Below, piece by piece: positions 41,196-48,552 of a stretch of DNA of 64,000 bases. Numbering within the stretch: position 1 is the stretch's first letter; each line of letters begins with the position of its first letter. This DNA is from Flammeovirgaceae bacterium UBA5585 (GTDB lineage: Bacteria; Bacteroidota; Bacteroidia; Cytophagales; Cyclobacteriaceae): positions 124,001 to 188,000 of the forward strand of contig DILT01000008.1 in NCBI GenBank assembly GCA_002425185.1, given 5' to 3'. The notes beneath the pieces were generated by a model, which saw only the letters and a program-made list of their open reading frames with translations, ran no database searches and was not told the origin of the DNA. A program made the translations under genes and the position numbers.

Positions 41196-42038
41196 ATGTC
41201 GTGGTTTAATAGAACAGACAAAGGAATTTTAACACCAACGGAAGCGAAACGCGAAGTACCGGATGGACTTTGGTTTAAATCGCCCGGTGGAAAAATAATT
41301 CATACACGTGAGCTTAAAAACAATGCCTATGTTGTACCTGAAGAGGACTACCACGTTCGCATTGGTTCACAGGAATATTTTGAAATACTGTTTGATGATG
41401 GTGCATTCACAGAATTAGATGCCAACATGGAATCAGCAGACCCGTTAAAATTCAAAGACACAAAACCTTATCCCAAACGAATAAAAGAAACGCAGGAAAA
41501 AACCGAATTAAAAGATGCCGTACGTACAGCCTACGGGAAAATGAGCGGTATGGATTTGGTAGTTGCTTGCATGGACTTCAGTTTCATTGGTGGTTCAATG
41601 GGCTCGGTAGTAGGTGAAAAAATAGCCCGGGCCATGGATCATTCGCTTAAGCACAACAAACCTTTCCTGATGATCTCCCGTTCGGGTGGAGCACGCATGA
41701 TGGAGGCAGGGCTTTCGCTTATGCAGATGGCAAAAACATCAGCCAAAATTGCCTTGCTCGATCAGGCTAAAATACCCTACATCTCCTTGATGACAGACCC
41801 GACAACCGGTGGTGTTACCGCATCGTACGCCATGTTGGGTGATTTTAATATTGCCGAGCCCGGAGCGCTCATTGGTTTTGCTGGTCCACGTGTAATCCGT
41901 GAAACCATTGGCAAAGACCTTCCTAAGGGCTTTCAAAGTGCCGAGTTTGTGTTAGATCATGGCTTTTTGGATTTTATTGTTGATCGGAGGAATCTGAAAA
42001 GTAAACTCACCACGCTGCTTAAAATGCTGGCTGGTTAA
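41196..42038 (+). CDS. accD: acetyl-CoA carboxylase carboxyltransferase subunit beta, zinc-ribbon Cys lost
   Basis: 280 residues. With AccA it transfers CO2 from biotin to acetyl-CoA. The crotonase-like core is normal ('GSMGSVVGEKIARAMDHSL', 'SRSGGARMMEAGLSLMQMAK', 'YISLMTDPTTGGVTASYAMLGD', 'GFAGPRVIRETIGKDLPKGFQSAEFVLDHGFLDFIV', listed as markers). In the N-terminal ribbon the four zinc cysteines of E. coli AccD are replaced ('WFKSPGGKIIHTRELKNNAY', then 'VVPEEDYH'). This loss is common in Bacteroidota. Downstream, the DNA becomes AT-rich. Confidence 0.96.
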   Translation: MSWFNRTDKGILTPTEAKREVPDGLWFKSPGGKIIHTRELKNNAYVVPEEDYHVRIGSQEYFEILFDDGAFTELDANMESADPLKFKDTKPYPKRIKETQEKTELKDAVRTAYGKMSGMDLVVACMDFSFIGGSMGSVVGEKIARAMDHSLKHNKPFLMISRSGGARMMEAGLSLMQMAKTSAKIALLDQAKIPYISLMTDPTTGGVTASYAMLGDFNIAEPGALIGFAGPRVIRETIGKDLPKGFQSAEFVLDHGFLDFIVDRRNLKSKLTTLLKMLAG

Positions 42039-42070
42039 TTTTACAAAACAACCAAGGATAAACTAAGTCA

Positions 42071-42610
42071 TTAATCTTTCGAATGGCTATGCTTTAAATG
42101 GGTTGAAATGACACATCCAATAGCCTCCGTTTTTTCTATTCCCGGTACTGTACCGGCTAGGGTACTGTCCAAAGCATTCCTCAGATAAAATTCTGTTGGC
42201 TCAGAACGGTACTTACCAAGCTTATAAAACCAATTATCGATTGCCCCTTGATACACCAGCTTTCCTTTTGAATCTAGCAGAAATACTTCCGGTGTTACAC
42301 CAGGATTCAAAGAACGCGTTAATCTATTTTTATCTTTGGTAATAGGAAAGGCAACATTGTATTCTGAAATAAATTCACGAATCAATTTCGCTTTGGATTT
42401 CTCAGGAATAACTACTTCAAATTCAGCGCGCGAAGAATACTCTTGATAGATTAGATTAAGCTCCGGAACATATTTCAAACAAATGGGGCACTGTAAACCA
42501 AAAAATAAAATCACTTTAGGGCATTCCTTTTGAACTATTTTTTGAGCGAAGGCACTTGATGAAATAATAGCCCAACTAATAAAGAACAGAGAATAAAATT
42601 TATCTCGCAT
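42071..42610 (-). CDS. exported redoxin (thioredoxin-fold) protein
   Basis: 179 residues. A signal peptide ends near 'SSSAFAQ' (about residue 23). The thioredoxin-like fold starts directly with 'PKVILFFGLQCPICLKYVPELNLIY', whose Cys41-Pro-Ile-Cys44 is a candidate redox pair. 'VAFPITKDKNRLTRSLNPGVTPEVFLLDSKGKLVYQGAIDNW' is typical of AhpC/TSA-like redoxins that face the periplasm. A further Cys lies near the His/Lys-rich C-terminus. It is divergent from the copper monooxygenase with a 69-nt gap. In some Planctomycetes and Acidobacteria, redoxin, haem-c and monooxygenase modules occur as one fused protein, so the two gene products probably act together. Confidence 0.82.
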   Translation of the reverse strand: MRDKFYSLFFISWAIISSSAFAQKIVQKECPKVILFFGLQCPICLKYVPELNLIYQEYSSRAEFEVVIPEKSKAKLIREFISEYNVAFPITKDKNRLTRSLNPGVTPEVFLLDSKGKLVYQGAIDNWFYKLGKYRSEPTEFYLRNALDSTLAGTVPGIEKTEAIGCVISTHLKHSHSKD

Positions 42611-42679
42611 ATTTATTATTTTTAATTAAGTTATGGAGTATAGCCTGAACTACCAATTGCTAGTCTATATAAATCATCT

Positions 42680-43942
42680 ATGAGAAGTGTGCTGGTTATT
42701 TTTACTTATTTTTCTATATGCCCCTTTACTTTCAGTCAAGAGAATCCTATTACATATTACGGTAAAATTGAGTCAATAATTTTTAAAAATTGCATGCCTT
42801 GTCATAGCCCGGGTCAATCGGGCCCGTTTAGTCTACTGACATTCGAAGATGTAGCAAAGCGCGGGGATTTTATTGGGCATGTAACCAAAAGTGGTTATAT
42901 GCCTCCGTGGAAGGCTGACCGTGAGTTCCAGCAATACAAAAACGAAAGAGTGTTAACAGCGGATGAAATTGAAGCTATTCAGGATTGGCTAAAAAATGGC
43001 ATGCCAAAAGGAAAAAAAGACAAAAAGGTGGATCAATCAAAATTTCGGTTTGAAAAACCCGATGTCACCCTTAAAATGAAAAATCCTTACCTAATTCCTA
43101 CCTCAAATAAAGATGATTACAGATTCTTTCATATACCCACAAATTTAAGAGAAGATAAATACCTAAGTAAAATTGAATTTATTCCAGGTAATAAACGCCT
43201 GGTTCACCATTGCCGACTTATGACTGACACAACACACATGGTTCACGCCATAGATGGAATGTCGGCTGATGATCCCAGAATCTCAGCATTTGAAAAATAC
43301 CCTCCCTTAGATAAGTTTTTATACGGCTGGGTGCCTGGAAATTCAGCCATAGAATTTCCATCGGGAACAGGCAAGAAAATTCATAAAGACACCGATATCA
43401 TTATTAATATTCATTATGCTCCAAATTCAAGGGAAAGTCAATATGATAAGTCAGTCATTAACTTGTACTTCACAGAAAAGAAAGCAGACCGTGAAGTGTA
43501 TAGCCTTGCTATAGCAGAAGATGATATTTCAAATCCACCCTTTCTGATTTCTGCTGGCGAAAAAAAAACCTTTTACTCGAGTTTCGGACCTATCCCAATT
43601 GATATTTCTGTGATCGGGGTTCTTCCGCATATGCACTACATTGGCAAAACCTTTCGAGCATTTGCTGCTACCCCCGAAGGTGATGTTATACCATTAATTA
43701 AGATTGATGATTGGGATTTTAAATGGCAAGAGACTTATCTGTTTAAAAAACTTCAAATTATTCCAAAAAATTCAGTCATTCTAATTGAGGCCACTTTTGA
43801 CAACACTGCAGGGAATCCTGCAAATCCAAATTCACCGCCCAAAGATATTACCTATGGATGGAACACAACTAGTGAAATGCTTGATCTTGTTTTATATTAC
43901 CTTGAATATCAGGAGGGTGACGAAACCAAGACTCATGACTAG
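42680..43942 (+). CDS. haem-c / PHM-like copper monooxygenase
   Basis: 420 residues with signal peptide (cut near 'FTFSQ'). An N-terminal cytochrome c domain has the haem site 'CMPCH' (Cys38, Cys41, His42) and a likely axial Met in 'GYMPPWKAD' (Met74). The remaining 290 residues match the two-domain fold of peptidylglycine alpha-hydroxylating monooxygenase. All six expected copper ligands are visible: His176-His177 and His245 ('NIHYAPN') for CuH; His317 and His319 ('LPHMHYIGKTF') and Met400 ('TTSEMLDLVLYYLEY') for CuM. It should hydroxylate C-H bonds, fed with electrons through the haem. Substrate unknown. The stop directly abuts the stop of the convergent gene. Confidence 0.82.
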   Translation: MRSVLVIFTYFSICPFTFSQENPITYYGKIESIIFKNCMPCHSPGQSGPFSLLTFEDVAKRGDFIGHVTKSGYMPPWKADREFQQYKNERVLTADEIEAIQDWLKNGMPKGKKDKKVDQSKFRFEKPDVTLKMKNPYLIPTSNKDDYRFFHIPTNLREDKYLSKIEFIPGNKRLVHHCRLMTDTTHMVHAIDGMSADDPRISAFEKYPPLDKFLYGWVPGNSAIEFPSGTGKKIHKDTDIIINIHYAPNSRESQYDKSVINLYFTEKKADREVYSLAIAEDDISNPPFLISAGEKKTFYSSFGPIPIDISVIGVLPHMHYIGKTFRAFAATPEGDVIPLIKIDDWDFKWQETYLFKKLQIIPKNSVILIEATFDNTAGNPANPNSPPKDITYGWNTTSEMLDLVLYYLEYQEGDETKTHD

Positions 43943-45280
43943 TTAATTTGGTGTAAAGGGATTAGATAAATAATATGCTCTATAGGATGGACTTGTAAGA
44001 TCAACTCGCCAAAGCACCTCGGCATTATCATTTACCACTGTCAGTATTCCATTTTTCTTTGATGTACACACAAGGTACTTACCATTTTCAATCATTTCTG
44101 CACTACACATTTTATCTGCAGAAAGCTCAGTAGGCAATGAAACATTTATTGATATTCTGGCTTGCTTGGAGCTCTCATCAATCACCAATGACAACACTCT
44201 AGAATTTGGCCTCAACTTACGGTCTCCATTATCAAACATCATTAACTCGCCTTTCGCATTAAAATGAATAGCATGTTGTCGCATAAAGTATTCATCCACA
44301 TCCATTTTAAAGTCTCCACCTTCTCCCAGCTTCCAAATTACAGAGCCATCTGAAGCATTTATTTTCCATAGCTGAGAGAAATCTCTGAACGAAATGATAT
44401 AATGACCATCTTTCCCTATTGCAACACTGTTGGCGTGACCAACAGACTGCTTCAAATTAATTTGCCTTGTTGGAAAATCCAACGGATTGTATACATCCAG
44501 TAAATTCCACTTCCATTTTAGAATGCCCTTTTTATCCAATACAATCAACCCATCAGCACGAACAAATTGGTTAGCTCCCATGCCAAGCCTGCGCAAATCC
44601 ATTTTCACTGAGTCATGAGTAAGGGCAACAATATCTCCGGATGAATTGTAAAGAATTTCATGGTGCAACATGTTAGGGATATCGTAATCCTCTAATTTTA
44701 GATCCATAAGTTTGTTCGCTTTCAAATCGTATTCAACAATTTGGGCAGAATCATAAACTGAAAGAACCGAATTTCGATTTGTCCATGTAAAAGGCCTCCT
44801 CACAGCAGCGTCATACAAATGGTACCACACGATATTTCCTTCATTATTAATAATTACATCAGAGCCTACTGGTGCCCATCTTCTTATCAAAATATAACCG
44901 TCAAATACATTACTTTTAATATTCTGTTTTTTAATCGAAACAATATCAAATGGCAATTCCTTGGTTTGAAAGGTTAGTGAATCCGAGATTTGTTTGGTGC
45001 TTTGGCTCTGAATAAGATAATGATATGTTGTGGCCGGTGTTACATGAGTCAGCACGATCTTATGCTCTGTGCCTGTAGAAAGACCAGACTGCTGAGCCTT
45101 ATCTGGCTCGCCATCAGGCCAATATTTTATGACATAAGCATTTGAGTCCGAAGAACTAAAGGATATGGCAGGAAGCAACGAATTATCATTATAAAAACTG
45201 ACCTGAGGATTAAATTTTTCCTGCACGGAACAGCCAGTTGCCATCAAAATGACGATGAACATTAAGTTATAATACTTCAT
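43943..45280 (-). CDS. aryl-sulfate sulfotransferase (ASST) family lipoprotein
   Basis: 445 residues. The lipobox 'MATGC' gives lipid anchoring at Cys17. An N-terminal Ig/FN3-like segment (about 25-110) precedes a beta-propeller. Candidate ASST active-site residues, by spacing to E. coli ASST (His252, His356, Arg374, His436), are His206/207 ('LHHEILY'), His282 ('GHANSVAIGKDGHYI'), Arg299 ('SFRDFSQLWKI') and His336 ('RQHAIHF'). ASST moves sulfuryl groups from a phenolic sulfate donor to another phenol, without PAPS, in the periplasm. The ATG overlaps the stop of the upstream sulfotransferase by 4 nt (ATGA). It is convergent with the copper monooxygenase with no gap. Confidence 0.78.
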   Translation of the reverse strand: MKYYNLMFIVILMATGCSVQEKFNPQVSFYNDNSLLPAISFSSSDSNAYVIKYWPDGEPDKAQQSGLSTGTEHKIVLTHVTPATTYHYLIQSQSTKQISDSLTFQTKELPFDIVSIKKQNIKSNVFDGYILIRRWAPVGSDVIINNEGNIVWYHLYDAAVRRPFTWTNRNSVLSVYDSAQIVEYDLKANKLMDLKLEDYDIPNMLHHEILYNSSGDIVALTHDSVKMDLRRLGMGANQFVRADGLIVLDKKGILKWKWNLLDVYNPLDFPTRQINLKQSVGHANSVAIGKDGHYIISFRDFSQLWKINASDGSVIWKLGEGGDFKMDVDEYFMRQHAIHFNAKGELMMFDNGDRKLRPNSRVLSLVIDESSKQARISINVSLPTELSADKMCSAEMIENGKYLVCTSKKNGILTVVNDNAEVLWRVDLTSPSYRAYYLSNPFTPN

Positions 45281-46290
45281 ACACTTGATCTATGTCTTGA
45301 AATAATTTTTCTAAAAATCTCCTCTTGAGGTTTTCGTCTTGCGATTTCAAAAGGAGCTGCTCTCAACAACGCTTCTTCCATTAGTTCTGCATCCAGTGTT
45401 CTAAAACTAATAATTTTGTCCTCAGTAAAATTTAAATCTTCTATTTCAGGCCAGAATTCTGGCTGGTAACCTAATCGGTGAAGCATCTCACCGGCAACGT
45501 ATTCAAATAAGATAATCTCATCAACAGTAAGTTCTTTAATAAATTTATTAAAATTATTTTGGATGATAGGATTTGAAACATTTTTCCACATCAAACCAGA
45601 ATTAGCCGTATTTCGGGACTCTTTTGAGTTAAAAAAATCAAAAACAATCTCTGAAAACGGAATCCCAAGCTTTGAACATAGCTTATGAATGACCTTATCG
45701 GGCTCATGAATAAAATCCTCATAGCAAATAGAAATATATCTAGACTCAGGGATTGACTTAATAAAATTCAACGATAGCTCTTGCTCTGCGCGCCACTTGG
45801 TAGCAAGCATATACATATGCTTGGGCCCTACAATCGCCTTTTTGAATGAAAGGGCCACATCCCTTCCGTCTCTGTACAAATAAATATAAAAAGGCTTAAT
45901 TCCTGACTTTTCCAATTCGTCAACATAATAAACGCTTTCCATACTTTTGCAGCACCAGAATTCTGCGTTGAATTCTTTTGCCTTCAATTCATAGATTGCA
46001 TGGAATATCGAAATAAGATCGTTTTTTTTACATAGCCTCAGTATATCTATCCTATTTAGTTGGGCGCCTTCCCAGGCAACTGGATTGTTATTTACCCAGT
46101 CACAAACATCACTAACCAACTGAATAAAGCTTTCCTGATCATGCAGGTTCCCGTACAAGTGCAACAGTGGAAAAAATGTTTTAAGAATATGCGGAGGGTG
46201 CGGAGCATAAATTTCAGGTAACTGATTTAACATAACCCGAAGCAAATTTGATCCTGAACGTTGTGTTCCTATAAATTGAATCGCGCGCAT
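45277..46290 (-). CDS. PAPS-dependent sulfotransferase family protein
   Basis: 337 residues, no signal peptide, so cytoplasmic. The 5'-phosphosulfate loop 'GTQRSGSNLLR' (about residues 8-18) and the 3'-phosphate motif 'YRDGRDVALSF' (about 139-149) mark the PAPS-binding sulfotransferase fold. 'YISICYEDFIHEPDKVIHKLCSKLGI' is the usual C-terminal helix region. The acceptor is unknown; the domain size fits carbohydrate, lipid or small-molecule targets. It sits between the CHR transporter (10 nt upstream) and the ASST gene (4-nt overlap). PAPS-synthesis genes are not in the window. Confidence 0.83.
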   Translation of the reverse strand: MRAIQFIGTQRSGSNLLRVMLNQLPEIYAPHPPHILKTFFPLLHLYGNLHDQESFIQLVSDVCDWVNNNPVAWEGAQLNRIDILRLCKKNDLISIFHAIYELKAKEFNAEFWCCKSMESVYYVDELEKSGIKPFYIYLYRDGRDVALSFKKAIVGPKHMYMLATKWRAEQELSLNFIKSIPESRYISICYEDFIHEPDKVIHKLCSKLGIPFSEIVFDFFNSKESRNTANSGLMWKNVSNPIIQNNFNKFIKELTVDEIILFEYVAGEMLHRLGYQPEFWPEIEDLNFTEDKIISFRTLDAELMEEALLRAAPFEIARRKPQEEIFRKIISRHRSSV

Positions 46291-46300
46291 AATTCCAAAG

Positions 46301-47497
46301 CTATAAATAACATGAAATCAGGTGAATAAAATAACCCGCTAAAGCCCCCAGGATGACAGCTTTCATTGGACTGAATTGAAATCTGATCAGAAAAAATAAA
46401 ACAAGTAAAACCAATAACAATAAATATTCTTTACGGGAAAATAATTGTGATCCGAAAATCAAAGAAACTCCTGAATATAGTATAAGGCCAACAATTGCGG
46501 GCTTTATTCCATTCATAGCTGTATTAAGCCACCGAACGGTTTTGATGGCCGTATAAAAGTGAGTGGCCAAGATCATGATTACTGACGTTGGGACAAACAT
46601 TCCCGCAGTTGCCAGAAAAGACCCCATGAAACCATTCGCTTTATATCCAAAGAATACAGAACTGATTAAAATTGGGCCAGGGGTAATCTGGCCAATAGAA
46701 ATGCCGAAGATAAAATCCTCGGAGGATAGCCAACCTAACTGATCGACCAATAAGGATTTTAATACAGGCACCATAACATACCCACCACCAAACAAGGTTA
46801 TACTAGCTTGGGCAAACGTATCAAAAATCTGCCAGATGAAATACGGCTTACAAACATATTGAATACCAAAATAAAACGTTATCAACAGCAATATCAACGC
46901 GATATACCTGAACAAGAAATGTAACTGTGCTGGGCTATTCTTGACATCACTGGGTTTGGTGAGCAAAACACCTAAACCACCGGCTCCGATCAGGATCAAC
47001 ATTATGGTTAAATAACTTTTAAAAATCAGCAGAACAAAAAAACTTAGAGTTGCAATCAGAATTTCAACTCTGGAATTACAGTTCTTCCTCCAAAGCGTTG
47101 TGGCCATGTAAAAAATTAAGGCAATAACCACCGGGAAAGTACCAGCAACGATGGGATTAAAATCAAAAGTAGAGGCAAATTCAACATACAAAACGGAGAG
47201 AGCCAATACCATGAGGTAAGAAGGCAGCAATACAGCTGCAATTGAACAAAAAGCTCCTGTTAGCCCCGAAAGCGTATACCCTACATAGGCAACAACATTA
47301 ACCGCTATGGGACCCGGCAATAAAGAGGCAATTGTAATGGCCTCCGATATCTGATCATCAGTTACAGTTTTATCACGAACAACAAACTTATCCCGGACCA
47401 TTGCAATAAGTGCCATGTATCCACCGAAAGAAACGGAACCAATAACCAAAAGAGATTTAACTAAATAAAATAGCTTTTTCGACCTTCTAAAAATCAC
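46301..47497 (-). CDS. chrA: CHR-family chromate/oxyanion transporter
   Basis: 398 residues with two CHR domains (about 10-180 and 205-395) of five to six helices each. The first has 'SVSFGGYMALIAMVRDKFV' and 'ASLLPGPIAVNVVAYVGYTLSG'; the second has 'QASITLFGGGYVMVPVLKSLLVDQLGWL' and 'GISIGQITPGPILISSVFFG'. Characterised members export chromate; chromate is a sulfate analogue. In this operon, directly upstream of two sulfotransferases, a sulfate or organosulfate role is as plausible as chromate resistance. The symbol reflects the family, not proven function. Confidence 0.87.
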   Translation of the reverse strand: MIFRRSKKLFYLVKSLLVIGSVSFGGYMALIAMVRDKFVVRDKTVTDDQISEAITIASLLPGPIAVNVVAYVGYTLSGLTGAFCSIAAVLLPSYLMVLALSVLYVEFASTFDFNPIVAGTFPVVIALIFYMATTLWRKNCNSRVEILIATLSFFVLLIFKSYLTIMLILIGAGGLGVLLTKPSDVKNSPAQLHFLFRYIALILLLITFYFGIQYVCKPYFIWQIFDTFAQASITLFGGGYVMVPVLKSLLVDQLGWLSSEDFIFGISIGQITPGPILISSVFFGYKANGFMGSFLATAGMFVPTSVIMILATHFYTAIKTVRWLNTAMNGIKPAIVGLILYSGVSLIFGSQLFSRKEYLLLLVLLVLFFLIRFQFSPMKAVILGALAGYFIHLISCYL

Positions 47498-47532
47498 CTG
47501 TGCTCGTAATTAAATTTCATGGTTAATTAACA

Positions 47533-47562
47533 AAAGAGCCACCCATTGCTGGGTGGCTCTTT
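47533..47562. terminator. perfect 13-bp hairpin terminator between SusCD lipoprotein and chrA
   Basis: Stem 47533-47545 with 47550-47562, loop TTGC, T-rich on both sides. It ends the minus-strand susC-susD-lipoprotein transcript. The chrA start lies 35 nt further on, so that operon needs its own promoter. Confidence 0.8.
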
Positions 47563-47583
47563 ATATATTTAACTCTTTAAATG

Positions 47584-48540
47584 TTACTCGTTTTCTTTAC
47601 ACAAATCCAGGGTAAGAATTCCAACCGGGGGCGAGGGCCCACCCTTAGCAATAACATTTCCTTTTGCTGATGTTATTGTAAATGTCACTTCAGAATCCCA
47701 ATCACCAGAAACAAAAGCAAAGGTAAGTGAAGTAGCTGTTGGAGGCACCGTAACAACACTAACACCTGCTGAACCATCATTGAGGGTGTAGTCGGTTGAA
47801 ACGCCATCAATAGTTACTCGAATCGCAGCACCATTCCATCCATCTCCATAAGAATCATTCATGGCAATAGTCCAGTTGCCAGCGGGTTCATTTATAGTTT
47901 GAGAACACACTGCCTGCCAGTTTACGGAACAGTTTGCTCCAGGAAACTCAGTACATACAGAAATGCCCCACGCTTTAAACACACGGCCATCTGCTGTAGT
48001 AAATGCCCAGCGTAACTGAAAGGAGTCACCATCAACAAATTTAAAATCGCCAGTGTCACGATCATCACGTATGGATCCTGCACCCCAAACAGGCAATTGT
48101 CCGGTGCCAAAGTAATTGAATGTATTCGCTTGGTAGAGGGCATAAACATCATTCTGACTGATGGAGAATGTTGTCTTAACCTTATCAGCAGGAACATTAC
48201 CTCCTTGCATGGTCATGAGTAATTTACCCTGATCACCACCATGCTTGGCCGTTTTAGGATTACCGTCTTGATCAATATACGCTTCATTAAAGACCACATA
48301 CAACTCAATCTTGGTAACGGTATTCTTCTTATCAATTGAATTCCATAACAAATCAAAAGTTAATTCAACACTCGGATCACCTTTGATGAAATTTACATCA
48401 TCAGTCGTTGCACTGAATGAACCTAACCCGTGCACTGCAGACTCCCATTCTGGAACAATCTGCAAACTGTCATCTTTACATGACATCAGGAAGCCAAAAG
48501 TAAAGACGGTTATTGCAAATATTATTTTATTAAATCTCAT
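47584..48540 (-). CDS. SusD-associated surface lipoprotein with a GDGWNGA domain
   Basis: 318 residues. Signal peptide with lipobox 'LMSC' (Cys21, followed by KDD, a surface-export signal common in Bacteroidota). The first 190 residues resemble no family I can name. The C-terminal 110 residues contain 'AMNDSYGDGWNGAAIRVTI' and repeated beta strands, as in small carbohydrate- or protein-binding domains of surface proteins. It is the third gene after susC and susD and takes the place of SusE-type binding lipoproteins. The ligand cannot be inferred. Confidence 0.75.
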   Translation of the reverse strand: MRFNKIIFAITVFTFGFLMSCKDDSLQIVPEWESAVHGLGSFSATTDDVNFIKGDPSVELTFDLLWNSIDKKNTVTKIELYVVFNEAYIDQDGNPKTAKHGGDQGKLLMTMQGGNVPADKVKTTFSISQNDVYALYQANTFNYFGTGQLPVWGAGSIRDDRDTGDFKFVDGDSFQLRWAFTTADGRVFKAWGISVCTEFPGANCSVNWQAVCSQTINEPAGNWTIAMNDSYGDGWNGAAIRVTIDGVSTDYTLNDGSAGVSVVTVPPTATSLTFAFVSGDWDSEVTFTITSAKGNVIAKGGPSPPVGILTLDLCKENE

Positions 48541-48552
48541 AATTTCTAATTT

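Noticed and set aside
46301..47497. chrA as evidence of a metal-resistance island
   Set aside because: No other metal-resistance genes are nearby; operon partners are sulfotransferases.
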